Of a stretch of DNA of 64,000 nt, positions 54,109 through 63,222 are shown one piece after another (position 1 is the stretch's first letter; each line of letters opens with the position of its first letter). Position numbers and translations under genes: made by a program. Under the pieces are notes generated by a model that worked only from the letters and a program-made list of their open reading frames with translations, was not told where the DNA came from and did no database searches. This DNA is from a bacterium (GTDB lineage Bacteria; Vulcanimicrobiota; Xenobia; Xenobiales; JADMJV01), in contig JADMJV010000125.1 of the NCBI GenBank assembly GCA_018780265.1, positions 63,878-127,877 on the forward strand, in the 5' to 3' direction.

Positions 54109-55845
54109 GTGAAGTCCACCTCGATGCGCGGCCTGAAGGCACTACTCGGATACCTGTGGAGCTATCGCTGGCAAACGGGGCTGGGAGTGGTAGGTCTGTT
54201 GGTGGCCGACGTTGCCCAACTGGCTATTCCATTTCTCGGCCAGATTGTCATCGACCGCCTGCCCGGCTCATCCGGCCCGGCCATAGTCTACATCTGGGCG
54301 ATCCTGGGCCTGGCCCTGGCGGCCTATGCCAGCCGCTGCCTGTGGCGCTACTGTCTGTTTGGAGTGGCCCGCCGCTGCGACGTTCAGATCCGACGCCAAA
54401 TTTACCACCGGGCCGTCCATCTCGACTTAAGCTACCATGCCAACAGCTCCATCGGCCACTTGATGGCCCTGGCCACCAGCGATGTGGCGGCCGTGCGCAT
54501 GGCCCTGGCCTTCGCTCTGATGTCGGCCTTTGACGCGGTGGCCTACAGTGTGCTGAGTATCTCGGCGCTGATCAAGATCGACCCCGAACTGGCCATAATC
54601 ACTCTGCTGCCCTTCCCGGTGCTGGGTATTTTGATGAAGTACCTGCTCAGATGGAACTACCAGAGTTGGGATCGCGTCCAGCAAAGCGTGGACGAATTGA
54701 CCGAGAAAGCGCGCGAAAGCATCTCGGGAATGCGGGTTTTGCGCACCATGGTTCAGGCCGAGGGCGACGAGCGGGACTTTCACCGAATCACGGCCGAGCA
54801 GTACCGGCGCTTTATGAATTTTGTCAAAGTGGACGGCATCTATTCCCCCACCATCTTGCTGCTGTCGGGGATCAGTTCGGCCCTGCTGCTGGGAGTGGGC
54901 GGCCAGTACGTGGTGCAAGGCCGAATGACGGTGGGAGAATTCGCCGCCTTCGCTTCGTTTCTGGGCCAACTGTCCTGGCCCATGGTGGCGGCCGGCTGGA
55001 CACTTTCGCTGGTGCAGCGCGGGGCGGCCTCGATGGAACGGATTTTGAGCCTGCTCGACGCCCAGCCCGAGCCGGTGCAACCCCAGCGCCAGGTAGACTG
55101 GCGGGGCCAGGTCCAGGTGAAAGATCTCACCTTCACTTATCAGCAAGCGCCCCAACCGGCCTTGCAGGGTCTCTCTTTCACACTGGAGCCGGGGCGCAGC
55201 CTGGGTCTGGTGGGCGAAGTGGGCTCGGGAAAATCGACCATGACCCGCCTGCTGCTGCGACTTTTCCAACCGCCCGCCGGGGCCGTCTGGCTGGACGGTC
55301 AGGACGTGACCGAACTCAATCTAGAACAGTTGCGCTCCCAGGTAGCCTGGGTGGAACAGGAGTCCTTCCTGTTTTCGGCCAGCATTGCCGACAATCTGCG
55401 CCTGGGCAACGCGCTGGCCACTCCTGAGCAGTTGGAGATGGCGGCCCGGGAGGCCGATCTGCACCAGGAGGTCATGAGTTTTCCCGACGGCTACGCCACT
55501 CTGCTGGGCGAGCGCGGGGTCACCCTTTCGGGCGGACAGCGTCAGCGGCTCTGTCTCGCCCGCGCCTTACTCAAACAGGCTCCCCTGCTCATGTTGGACG
55601 ACACCCTGTCGGCCGTGGACGCCAATACCGAGCAGCGTATTTTGCAGCGCCTGAGCGAGCGTAAGGGTCAGCAGACGCTGCTGGTGATTTCGCATCGGGT
55701 CAGTTCGGTGCGCAGCCTGGACGAGATCCTGGTGCTTGCTCACGGCCGCGTGGTGCAACGAGGCAATCACGCCCAACTGCTAGAGCAAGCGGGACTGTAT
55801 CGGGATTTGTATGAACTGCAGACGCGCCAGGAGATGCCCACTTGA
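54109..55845 (+). CDS. ABC exporter half-transporter with degenerate catalytic site
   Basis: TM domain + NBD: GEVGSGKSTMTRLLLRLF, LSGGQRQRLCLARALL, PLLMLDDTLSAVD. Confidence 0.95.
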   Translation: MKSTSMRGLKALLGYLWSYRWQTGLGVVGLLVADVAQLAIPFLGQIVIDRLPGSSGPAIVYIWAILGLALAAYASRCLWRYCLFGVARRCDVQIRRQIYHRAVHLDLSYHANSSIGHLMALATSDVAAVRMALAFALMSAFDAVAYSVLSISALIKIDPELAIITLLPFPVLGILMKYLLRWNYQSWDRVQQSVDELTEKARESISGMRVLRTMVQAEGDERDFHRITAEQYRRFMNFVKVDGIYSPTILLLSGISSALLLGVGGQYVVQGRMTVGEFAAFASFLGQLSWPMVAAGWTLSLVQRGAASMERILSLLDAQPEPVQPQRQVDWRGQVQVKDLTFTYQQAPQPALQGLSFTLEPGRSLGLVGEVGSGKSTMTRLLLRLFQPPAGAVWLDGQDVTELNLEQLRSQVAWVEQESFLFSASIADNLRLGNALATPEQLEMAAREADLHQEVMSFPDGYATLLGERGVTLSGGQRQRLCLARALLKQAPLLMLDDTLSAVDANTEQRILQRLSERKGQQTLLVISHRVSSVRSLDEILVLAHGRVVQRGNHAQLLEQAGLYRDLYELQTRQEMPT

Positions 55846-57635
55846 TCGCCGACGACGACGCCGCCCTCACGGCCAGGCTCAGCCAGCGCCAGGCCTTTCA
55901 CTATTTTGGCCGGGTACTGCGCGCAGCCTCCGACCAGGGACCGATGTTGGCCTTGTGTCTGGGAGCGGCGCTGCTCAATGCCGGGGTCGAAGTGCATATG
56001 CCACGCCTGATGGCCTCGGGCATCGATCAGTTTATGATCAGTCAGGCGGCCCCATCCGGCCGACTGGCGGGACTGGTCAGACTGGGCCAGCTCTACATGA
56101 TCTGGGTGATGCTGGCCGCGGCCCTCACCTTTGGGGTCACCTACGGCTTCAATCGGGTAGGCCAACTGGTGGTGGAGCGACTGCGCAATCAACTGTTCCA
56201 CCACCTTCATCGCCTGCCCATGGGCTACTTTGACGGCAATCCGGTAGGCCGCCTGGTCACCCGGGTGGCCAACGACACCGCCACTCTGAGCGAGTTTTTC
56301 ACGGGGATTCTGGCCAATCTGCTCTGCGATCTACTCAAACTGCTGGTGCTGCTGGGCGCCTTGTTTGTCAGTTCGCCGCGATTGACCATGAGTTTGATGG
56401 TGCTGGCCCCGGGGGCGCTGCTGGCATCGCTGGCCTTTCAGAGGGTCAATACCCGGGTGAATCGAGAGATACGACGCCTGCTGGCCCAACTCAACGCCTT
56501 TATTCAGGAGAATATTCAGGGGCTGTCCACGCTCAAAGCCTTCACGGCCGAGGCCACCATGCAGGCAAAGTTCGACCAGCAAAATCATGACTACTTGCGT
56601 GTCGAGATGCGCCTGCTCTATCTTTACATGCTCTTTCGCCCACTATTTGGCACCATCTCTATGATTGCCATGGCCATCATTCTTTATGTGGGCGGCAAAC
56701 AATTGGTGGCCGGGCAGATCAGTCTGGGCACCCTGGTACTGTTTATTTTTTATCTCAAAATGCTTTTCTCCCCTCTCGATGACCTGGCCGAACGCTTTAA
56801 CGTGCTGCAGTCGGCGGCGGTGTCGGCGGAGAGAATTTTCCAAATTCTCGACACCCCACCTGAGCCCGGTCAGCACGGCCTGGATCTACCGCGGGCCCAG
56901 GGGAAGATCGAATTTGTCAACGTTCATTTCGCCTACGATGCGGCCAAGCCGGTGCTGCGCGGGGTGAGTTTTTGCCTGCATCCAGGCCAGAAACTGGCCC
57001 TGGTGGGGGCTACCGGCTCGGGCAAAACCACCGTGACGGCCCTGCTGCAAAGGCTCTACCCCTTGGAGATGGGAGGCAGCGGGCGGATTCTGGTGGACGG
57101 AGTGGATATCCAGGACTACCAGGTGGAGAGTCTGCGCCGCCAGTTTGGAATTATTCAGCAGGACCTGTTTCTGTTTCGCGCCAGCCTGCGCCACAACGTG
57201 ACATTGTTTCGAGACCTTCCCGAAGCCCGGCTGCAGCAGGCTCTGCGCACCAGCCGGGCCCTGGGTGTGATAGACGCTCACCCCGGCGGGCTGGAGCGCA
57301 GACTGGGCGAGCGAGGCAACCAACTGTCCCAAGGAGAAAGGCAATTGGTGTCGTTCGCCCGAGCCCTGGCCGGCGATCCTCCCATTTTGATCCTGGACGA
57401 GGCCACGGCCAGCATTGACAGCCTGACCGAGCAGGCCATTCAAGAAGCCATGGTCGAGTTATTACAGGGCCGCACGGCCATCCTGGTGGCCCACCGCCTC
57501 TCCACCATTCAGCATTGTGATCAGATCTTGCTGATGGAACACGGTCAGGTGATCGAGCAGGGAAGTCACGGGGAACTGATGGAACGCAAGGGTGCTTATG
57601 CTCACTTAGTGCGTCACCAGTTGGAGCTGTCTTGA
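55842..57635 (+). CDS. ABC exporter half-transporter with canonical catalytic site
   Basis: GATGSGKTTVTALLQRLY, LSQGERQLVSFARALAGDPPILILDEATASID; 4-nt overlaps on both sides. Confidence 0.95.
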   Translation: MIADDDAALTARLSQRQAFHYFGRVLRAASDQGPMLALCLGAALLNAGVEVHMPRLMASGIDQFMISQAAPSGRLAGLVRLGQLYMIWVMLAAALTFGVTYGFNRVGQLVVERLRNQLFHHLHRLPMGYFDGNPVGRLVTRVANDTATLSEFFTGILANLLCDLLKLLVLLGALFVSSPRLTMSLMVLAPGALLASLAFQRVNTRVNREIRRLLAQLNAFIQENIQGLSTLKAFTAEATMQAKFDQQNHDYLRVEMRLLYLYMLFRPLFGTISMIAMAIILYVGGKQLVAGQISLGTLVLFIFYLKMLFSPLDDLAERFNVLQSAAVSAERIFQILDTPPEPGQHGLDLPRAQGKIEFVNVHFAYDAAKPVLRGVSFCLHPGQKLALVGATGSGKTTVTALLQRLYPLEMGGSGRILVDGVDIQDYQVESLRRQFGIIQQDLFLFRASLRHNVTLFRDLPEARLQQALRTSRALGVIDAHPGGLERRLGERGNQLSQGERQLVSFARALAGDPPILILDEATASIDSLTEQAIQEAMVELLQGRTAILVAHRLSTIQHCDQILLMEHGQVIEQGSHGELMERKGAYAHLVRHQLELS

Positions 57636-58825
57636 GCCGTCCCCGAGCCCTGGCTTACTTTTGGGCCACTCTGGGTCTATTGCTGACTTACACCCCTCTG
57701 CTACCCACCAACAACCGCCTGGCGTTGGGCGCCGAGCTGGTTTTGAAGACGGCGGGAGTGGTGCTCAACGGTCCGGGTCTGATGGCCATTTCGGGGACGC
57801 TGGGATATTTGGTGGTCTGCAGCCTGCCCGGGCGGTTGGCCGCCTGGTTGGTGACATTGCTGCTTTTGGAGCCCATCCTGCGCTGGATCGAAGGGCCCCG
57901 GAATCAAAGCCCCCTTTGTGAGCCGGCTGAATTGGAGCGGCGCCTGACCCGGCGCACCTTTTTGGTGACCGGAAGCGGCCTGGCCGCCGGCGCTTTGCTG
58001 AGTAGCTACGGCTTTTGCGTGGAGCGACGCAAGGTGCAGTTAGAACAGTACCTGCTCAGTCTGCCCGACCTGCCCCCCGAGCTGGAGGGATTGCGCCTGG
58101 TGGTGATGGCCGACTGGCACTGCGGCCCCATCAATCGACCCGGCGACCTCCACCCGGCCGTGGTCCTGGCCAATCGCTGCCGGCCCGACCTGGTGTTGAT
58201 GCCGGGCGACTTTGTGTCGAGTGTGGCCCATTTCGGCGAGGCGGCCCAACTGGCCAGCCAGTTGCGTCCGCGCGTGCCCGGGGGAGTCCTGCTAGGCTGG
58301 GGTAATCACGACCACTGGAACGACCTGGATGTGGGGAACCAGGAAATGTCCCGGGCCGGTTGTCAGATCCTCACCAATCGGGCCGTATTTCTCAATCATC
58401 GACGAGAACTGGACCGCTCGGGAAAGTCCGGCCTGTGGCTGTGTGGCCTCGACGACCTGTGGGCCGGCTCGCCCGATTTAATCAAGACTCTGTCCCCGCT
58501 GCCCCAGCAGCAACCTCGGCTGGTGTTGTCGCACAATCCAGACCTGGCCGAGGAGCGATCGGGCGCGAGGGTCGATCTGCTGCTGTCTGGCCACACCCAC
58601 GGCGGTCAGGTGCGTTTGCCGGCTCTGGGCAGCCCGGTGCTACCCAGCCGCTACGGTCAGAAATACACCAGCGGATTTGTCCAGGGACCCAGCTATCCGG
58701 TCTATGTCACGCGAGGCGTGGGCGTGGGTGGCATCCCGATTCGCCTGGGGGTGCCCCCCGAAGTCACTCTTTTTGAGTTGCGCCAGGGGCCCGGCACCGC
58801 CGTACAGCGAACGCGTCTGGTATGA
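57632..58825 (+). CDS. Membrane-anchored metallophosphoesterase (YkuE/YaeI-like)
   Basis: VMADWHCGPINRPGD, LMPGDFV, GWGNHDHWND, LSGHTHGGQVRLP; N-terminal TM segments. Confidence 0.9.
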   Translation: MSRPRALAYFWATLGLLLTYTPLLPTNNRLALGAELVLKTAGVVLNGPGLMAISGTLGYLVVCSLPGRLAAWLVTLLLLEPILRWIEGPRNQSPLCEPAELERRLTRRTFLVTGSGLAAGALLSSYGFCVERRKVQLEQYLLSLPDLPPELEGLRLVVMADWHCGPINRPGDLHPAVVLANRCRPDLVLMPGDFVSSVAHFGEAAQLASQLRPRVPGGVLLGWGNHDHWNDLDVGNQEMSRAGCQILTNRAVFLNHRRELDRSGKSGLWLCGLDDLWAGSPDLIKTLSPLPQQQPRLVLSHNPDLAEERSGARVDLLLSGHTHGGQVRLPALGSPVLPSRYGQKYTSGFVQGPSYPVYVTRGVGVGGIPIRLGVPPEVTLFELRQGPGTAVQRTRLV

Positions 58826-60000
58826 GGGTGCGCCGATGGGTTTACGCAATGGTCTGGGGTTCCACTCTACTGGCCTTTCTTTCGAAACTGACGGTCTTGC
58901 CCTCAACGCTGCGTTTTGCCATGTGGGCCGTGGCCGTCGTGGTCAATTTCCCGGGCGTGGTGCTGGTCGGGCAAACACTGGGCTACTTGTTTGTGCGCAC
59001 ACCTATCGGTCATCTGGCAGCCGCCCTTCTAACCTGCCTCCTGCTAGAGCCCATGCTGCGCTGGATCGAATGGCCCTTGCGGCGTCCCGGCCAGGACCCC
59101 CAAGAGGGCACCCGGGGCGTAACCCGGCGGGCCTTGCTGCTGAGCGGAGTGGGTCTGGGCGGCAGCGGACTGGTGGCCGGTTACAGCTACTGGGTCGAGC
59201 GCAAAAATTATCAACTGCATGCCTACCGCCTCTATCTGGCCGACCTGCCCCAAGGGTTGGAGGGGCTGCGACTGGTACTGATGGCCGATCTGCATTGCGG
59301 TCCGGTAAATCGCCCGGGCGACTTGCTGCCGGCCATTCGAATGGCCAACCGCTGCAAGCCAGACCTGATTTTGCTCCCTGGCGATTTTGTGCATGTTTCC
59401 AAGAGCTACTTTAGCCAGGCCGCCGAACTGATCGATCAGTTACACTGCGCCATTCCCGATGGGATTTTGCTGGGCTGGGGCAACCATGATCACTGGAACG
59501 ATGTGGAGGCCGCCCGACAAACCTTGAGTCAGACCCAAGGGCAAATATTGGTGCAGCAGCGCCGCCTGCTCCAGGCCGACCGAACCTTTTCCAGTTCGGG
59601 TAAGGGATTGTGGCTGGCGGGCGTGGACGACCTCTGGGAAGGCAAGCCGGATGTGGCCCAAGTTCTGCGCGGCCTGCCCCGGGATCAGCCTCGTCTGGTG
59701 TTGGCCCACAATCCCGACACGGCCGAAGAACAGAAGTGTAGTCGAGTTGATCTGATGGTTTCAGGACACACTCACGGCGGACAGATCCAGGTGCCCGTGC
59801 TGGGGACGCCGATGTTACCCAGCCGCTATGGCCAAAAATACGCCAGCGGCTTTGTGCAGGGGCCTTCCTACCCGGTCTACGTGACGCGCGGGCTGGGCGT
59901 GGGAGGTTTGCCGGTGCGGCTGGGAGTGCCGCCCGAAGTGACCCTTTTTGAATTGCACCGCAGTCCTGACCGCACCCGGATCGAACCGATGTCCTCATGA
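58822..60000 (+). CDS. Membrane-anchored metallophosphoesterase, tandem paralog
   Basis: MADLHCGPVNRPGD, LLPGDFV, GWGNHDHWNDV, VSGHTHGGQIQVP; same architecture as previous gene. Confidence 0.9.
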   Translation: MRVRRWVYAMVWGSTLLAFLSKLTVLPSTLRFAMWAVAVVVNFPGVVLVGQTLGYLFVRTPIGHLAAALLTCLLLEPMLRWIEWPLRRPGQDPQEGTRGVTRRALLLSGVGLGGSGLVAGYSYWVERKNYQLHAYRLYLADLPQGLEGLRLVLMADLHCGPVNRPGDLLPAIRMANRCKPDLILLPGDFVHVSKSYFSQAAELIDQLHCAIPDGILLGWGNHDHWNDVEAARQTLSQTQGQILVQQRRLLQADRTFSSSGKGLWLAGVDDLWEGKPDVAQVLRGLPRDQPRLVLAHNPDTAEEQKCSRVDLMVSGHTHGGQIQVPVLGTPMLPSRYGQKYASGFVQGPSYPVYVTRGLGVGGLPVRLGVPPEVTLFELHRSPDRTRIEPMSS

Positions 60001-61007
60001 TCGTGGTGGACGGCTCGGCAGGTGAGGGGGGTGGGCAGATCGTGCGCACCTCGTTGGCTCTTTCGCTGCTCACCGGGCAGCCCTTTCGCGTAGAGAAGGT
60101 GAGGGCCGGCCGCGCCAAGCCCGGTTTGCGCAAACAGCACCTCACGGCCGTGCAGGCCGCCGCGCTGCTGGGGGGCGCCCGACTGGAAGGGGCCGCGGTG
60201 GGCTCGACCACTTTTAGTTTTCATCCCGGCCCCATCCAGGGCGGGGAGTACGACTTTGACATCGGCTCGGCCGGCAGTGCCATGTTGGTGCTGCAGACCA
60301 TTCTGCTACCGCTGTTGCGAGCCCCGAAGCCCAGCCGGGTGAGCCTGACCGGTGGGACCCACAACCCCATGGCGCCGCCCTTTGAATTTGTCGAGCAGAC
60401 TTTTTTTCCGATCTTGCGCGGCTGTGGAGCCGAGCTACACATTCGCTTACTGCGCCACGGTTTTTATCCCGCTGGCGGAGGCCGCGTGGAAGTGAACATC
60501 GAGCCTCTGGCCAGGCTGACGCCCCTGCGTCTGCTGGACTTGGGGAAGGCACTGGCGGGGCGAGCCTGCGCCCTGGTGGTTAAGTTGCCCGCTGAGGTGG
60601 CCCGAAGGCAGTTAGAGGTGGTCCGCCAGCAGTTGGGATGGTCCGATCTGCAGGTACAATCCTGCGACCAGGCCCATAGCCCCGGCAATATGCTGAGCCT
60701 GGCCATCCCCAGCCAGGGAATGACCGAAATCGTCACCGCTCTGGGAGAGAAAGGGGTGCCGGCCGAGCAGGTGGCTTTGGCCGCCTGCCAGGAGACCGCC
60801 CGCTACCTGCGCATCGGCGCACCCGTGGGCGAGCATCTTGCCGACCAACTGCTGCTGCCCATGGCCCTGAGCGGAGCGGGAGAATTTGTGACCGGGCCCT
60901 TATCGCAGCACGCCCGCACCAATATGGACACGATCCGGCTCTTTCTGCCCGTTCACTTTGAGACCCGGCAGTTAGGACCCGAAACTTGGAAGGTGAGCCT
61001 GTCTTGA
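59997..61007 (+). CDS. rtcA: RNA 3'-terminal phosphate cyclase
   Basis: DGSAGEGGGQIVRTSLALSLLTGQPFRVEKVRAGRAKPGLRKQHLTAVQAA; SQHARTNMDTIRLFLP. Confidence 0.96.
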   Translation: MIVVDGSAGEGGGQIVRTSLALSLLTGQPFRVEKVRAGRAKPGLRKQHLTAVQAAALLGGARLEGAAVGSTTFSFHPGPIQGGEYDFDIGSAGSAMLVLQTILLPLLRAPKPSRVSLTGGTHNPMAPPFEFVEQTFFPILRGCGAELHIRLLRHGFYPAGGGRVEVNIEPLARLTPLRLLDLGKALAGRACALVVKLPAEVARRQLEVVRQQLGWSDLQVQSCDQAHSPGNMLSLAIPSQGMTEIVTALGEKGVPAEQVALAACQETARYLRIGAPVGEHLADQLLLPMALSGAGEFVTGPLSQHARTNMDTIRLFLPVHFETRQLGPETWKVSLS

Positions 61008-61017
61008 ACAACCACGA

Positions 61018-61743
61018 ATGGCTACCGCTGTTAATGCAGAATTAATCGGCGCACTGCAGTATGAAGAAATGGTTACAATTTCTCCCGAAACAAGGTTAGA
61101 CCAGTTGGTCTCAGGGCGGCCCTGGATGGCCCGTATCCTGATAGCTTTTGGCATTGATTGGCCGAAATGCGGGCCATTTTCTCTGAGCAACTCCTGCCGC
61201 GGCCTGCCTATCGATGTCTACGACCTCACGAAGGTGCTCGGGCGAGTGGCCCAAGGACCCGAAGGCTTGCGGAATTTAAGCCTGGGCGAACTGACAGCGC
61301 ACATTGTGCAGTGCCACCACCGCTACTTGCGGCGCGTTTTGCCCCGGCTGCTGCGACAAATGGAAGAGGTCACCCGCCGCTACCCCGAGCTATTGCCTCT
61401 TCAGCTTGAAATTCAAGAATTTGCGGTGCGCGCCAATCCGCACATGTTCCGCGAAGAACAGGTGGTTTTTCCGGCCATTCGCGACCTCAATCAGGAACCG
61501 AACCTATCAGGTCACCTGGCTCGTTGGATCGGTAGCCTGCTGAGAGAGCACGACTCCGCCCTGGAGCATGTTTCCGCGCTTCGCCAGTTGACCGTCAACT
61601 ATCAAGCCGATTCCCGTCGAGGTCAGGACTATCAAAAACTGATGGCGGCCCTGGCCGACCTGGATGACGAAATGCGCTGGCATATGTATGCCGAGAATGA
61701 AATCCTCTTCCCGGCCGCCCTACGGGCCATGCAGGCCGCCTGA
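61018..61743 (+). CDS. ScdA/RIC-like hemerythrin-domain protein with altered N-terminal domain
   Basis: RPWMARILIAFGIDWPKCGPFSLSNSC ScdA_N-like; HIVQCHHRYLRRVLPRL, FREEQVVFPAI, REHDSALEHVSAL, HMYAENEILFPAAL. Confidence 0.82.
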   Translation: MATAVNAELIGALQYEEMVTISPETRLDQLVSGRPWMARILIAFGIDWPKCGPFSLSNSCRGLPIDVYDLTKVLGRVAQGPEGLRNLSLGELTAHIVQCHHRYLRRVLPRLLRQMEEVTRRYPELLPLQLEIQEFAVRANPHMFREEQVVFPAIRDLNQEPNLSGHLARWIGSLLREHDSALEHVSALRQLTVNYQADSRRGQDYQKLMAALADLDDEMRWHMYAENEILFPAALRAMQAA

Positions 61744-61908
61744 TCGGTCTTTCTCCAGCCACCAAACGCCCGTCGCCCCCAGCACCAGGATGCCACTGAG
61801 GGTCAGGAAAATGAGGGAGTGGCCCCTGTAGTGGGCCAACCAACCGGCTGCCGCACAACCCATCAGGTTACCCAGGTCCATGGCTGCAAGACGGCGGCTG
61901 CCCCGTTG
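61720..61908 (-). pseudogene. Remnant of MFS transporter C-terminus (frame-disrupted)
   Basis: Minus-strand QRGSRRLAAMDLGNLMGCAAAGWLAHYRGHSLIFLTLSGILVLGATGVWWLEKDRSGGLHGP-stop, preceded by in-frame TAG; upstream fragment MIDPAISNLALQRADS in a different frame. Confidence 0.65.
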
Positions 61909-62136
61909 CTACTGGAGTCGGCCCGCTGCAGGGCCAGGTTGGAGATGGCCGGATCGATCATGCCACTGGGTCAGGCCGCTCCGGTGGAGATATTCGGGCA
62001 GCAACACCTGCCCGGAGGCACAGCCCAGGTTGACCCACCGGAAATCAGTCACGGCGGGTGGCGTTCCGTGGACTCGCATGGAGTCCTGGCTCAGGGCTTG
62101 ACACGAAGGGGGCTCGTGCCTAATATTGGCAAGTCC

Positions 62137-62211
62137 GGCGGGGTAGCTCAGTGGCAGAGCAGGGGACTCATAAGCCCTTGGTCGGGAGTTCGAATCTCCC
62201 CTCCGCCACCA
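62137..62211 (+). tRNA. tRNA with CAT anticodon (Met or Ile2), CCA encoded
   Basis: GGCGGGGTAGCTCAGTGGCAGAGCAGGGGACTCATAAGCCCTTGGTCGGGAGTTCGAATCTCCCCTCCGCCACCA. Confidence 0.95.
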
Positions 62212-62216
62212 CGGAT

Positions 62217-62242
62217 AAGCTCGAGAAATCGGGCTTTTTTTA
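62217..62242 (+). terminator. Terminator after tRNA
   Basis: AAGCTCGAgaaaTCGGGCTTTTTTT. Confidence 0.75.
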
Positions 62243-62309
62243 TTAGCAGGCCCGACCGCCCCGGATGTGCAAGTAGGCCAGGCTATTTGAGGAAACGAGG
62301 AACCCGACC

Positions 62310-62600
62310 TTGAGTGAAACCGAAGCCACAGAAAAACCGATCGACGAACTGCTGGCCACTCTTATCCAGAATTATCAAGTTAGCAGCAAACTGCAACAGG
62401 ATGTTCTCGACAACATTCGCCGTATTGCAGACAGTGCCTACCCCGAAGGCGAGCCCAACGGCACCAAACTGTCTCCGGGTGAGTCGATGATTTTGTGGGC
62501 GCTTTCCCAACAGTTGGACGTCATTCGTTCGCAGATGACCCAATTGGAGCAGATCAACCTTACGATACTGAAGCAGGTTCTGCAAAAACAGGCAGACTGA
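62310..62600 (+). CDS. Hypothetical 96-aa helical protein
   Basis: TTG start; SETEATEKPIDELLATLIQNYQVSSKLQQDVLDNIRRIADSAYP. Confidence 0.55.
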   Translation: MSETEATEKPIDELLATLIQNYQVSSKLQQDVLDNIRRIADSAYPEGEPNGTKLSPGESMILWALSQQLDVIRSQMTQLEQINLTILKQVLQKQAD

Positions 62601-62601
62601 A

Positions 62602-63216
62602 TCAGGGTGCCGGTCGGGCCGGTATACCTACAAAGGTGAGGTGGGCGGGGAGATTCCTCACCACCACCGCGCCGGCACCCACCACGGTTCCGGCTCCAAT
62701 GGTGCAACCCGGGATTACGCTGACGCCTGTCCCCAGCATGGCCCCCTCCCCGACGGTCACAGTACCGGCCAAATGGCTGCCAGGACAGAGGTGGACATGA
62801 TCTTCCAGACGTCCGTCGTGATCCAAACTACAACTGGTGTTTAAGATGCAGTTGCGGCCGATCCGGCTGTCCACGTTGACCACCACGCCAGGCATAATCA
62901 CCGTTCCTTCCCCAACCTCGACGGTTTCGTCCAACACCGCGCTGGGATCAATCAGCGTGGCCACACGTCGGCCCCAACTTTTCAGGACGAGAAAACGCTG
63001 GGCGCGCAACTGGTTTTGGCCCAGGCTGACATGCAACCAGCAGTCTTCTGGAGCCAGGCGAGCCTGCTCGAAGCGGCCCAGTATCGGCGCTCCCAGCACC
63101 ATATCCCCGAGTGAACAGCCGTCGTCGTAGTAACCCAGCACCTGATAGCCCAGACGGCGTGCGATGCTGCACACAACCTTTCCGTGACCTCCGGCGCCGA
63201 TGAGGGCAATTCTCAT
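62602..63216 (-). CDS. NeuD/PglD-type sugar O-acyltransferase (left-handed beta-helix)
   Basis: MRIALIGAGGHGKVVCSIARRLGYQVLGYYDD; hexapeptide repeats GTVIMPGVVVNVDSRIGRNCILNTSCSLDHDGRLEDHVHLCPGSHLAGTV. Confidence 0.93.
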   Translation of the reverse strand: MRIALIGAGGHGKVVCSIARRLGYQVLGYYDDGCSLGDMVLGAPILGRFEQARLAPEDCWLHVSLGQNQLRAQRFLVLKSWGRRVATLIDPSAVLDETVEVGEGTVIMPGVVVNVDSRIGRNCILNTSCSLDHDGRLEDHVHLCPGSHLAGTVTVGEGAMLGTGVSVIPGCTIGAGTVVGAGAVVVRNLPAHLTFVGIPARPAP

Positions 63217-63222
63217 CCAGGC

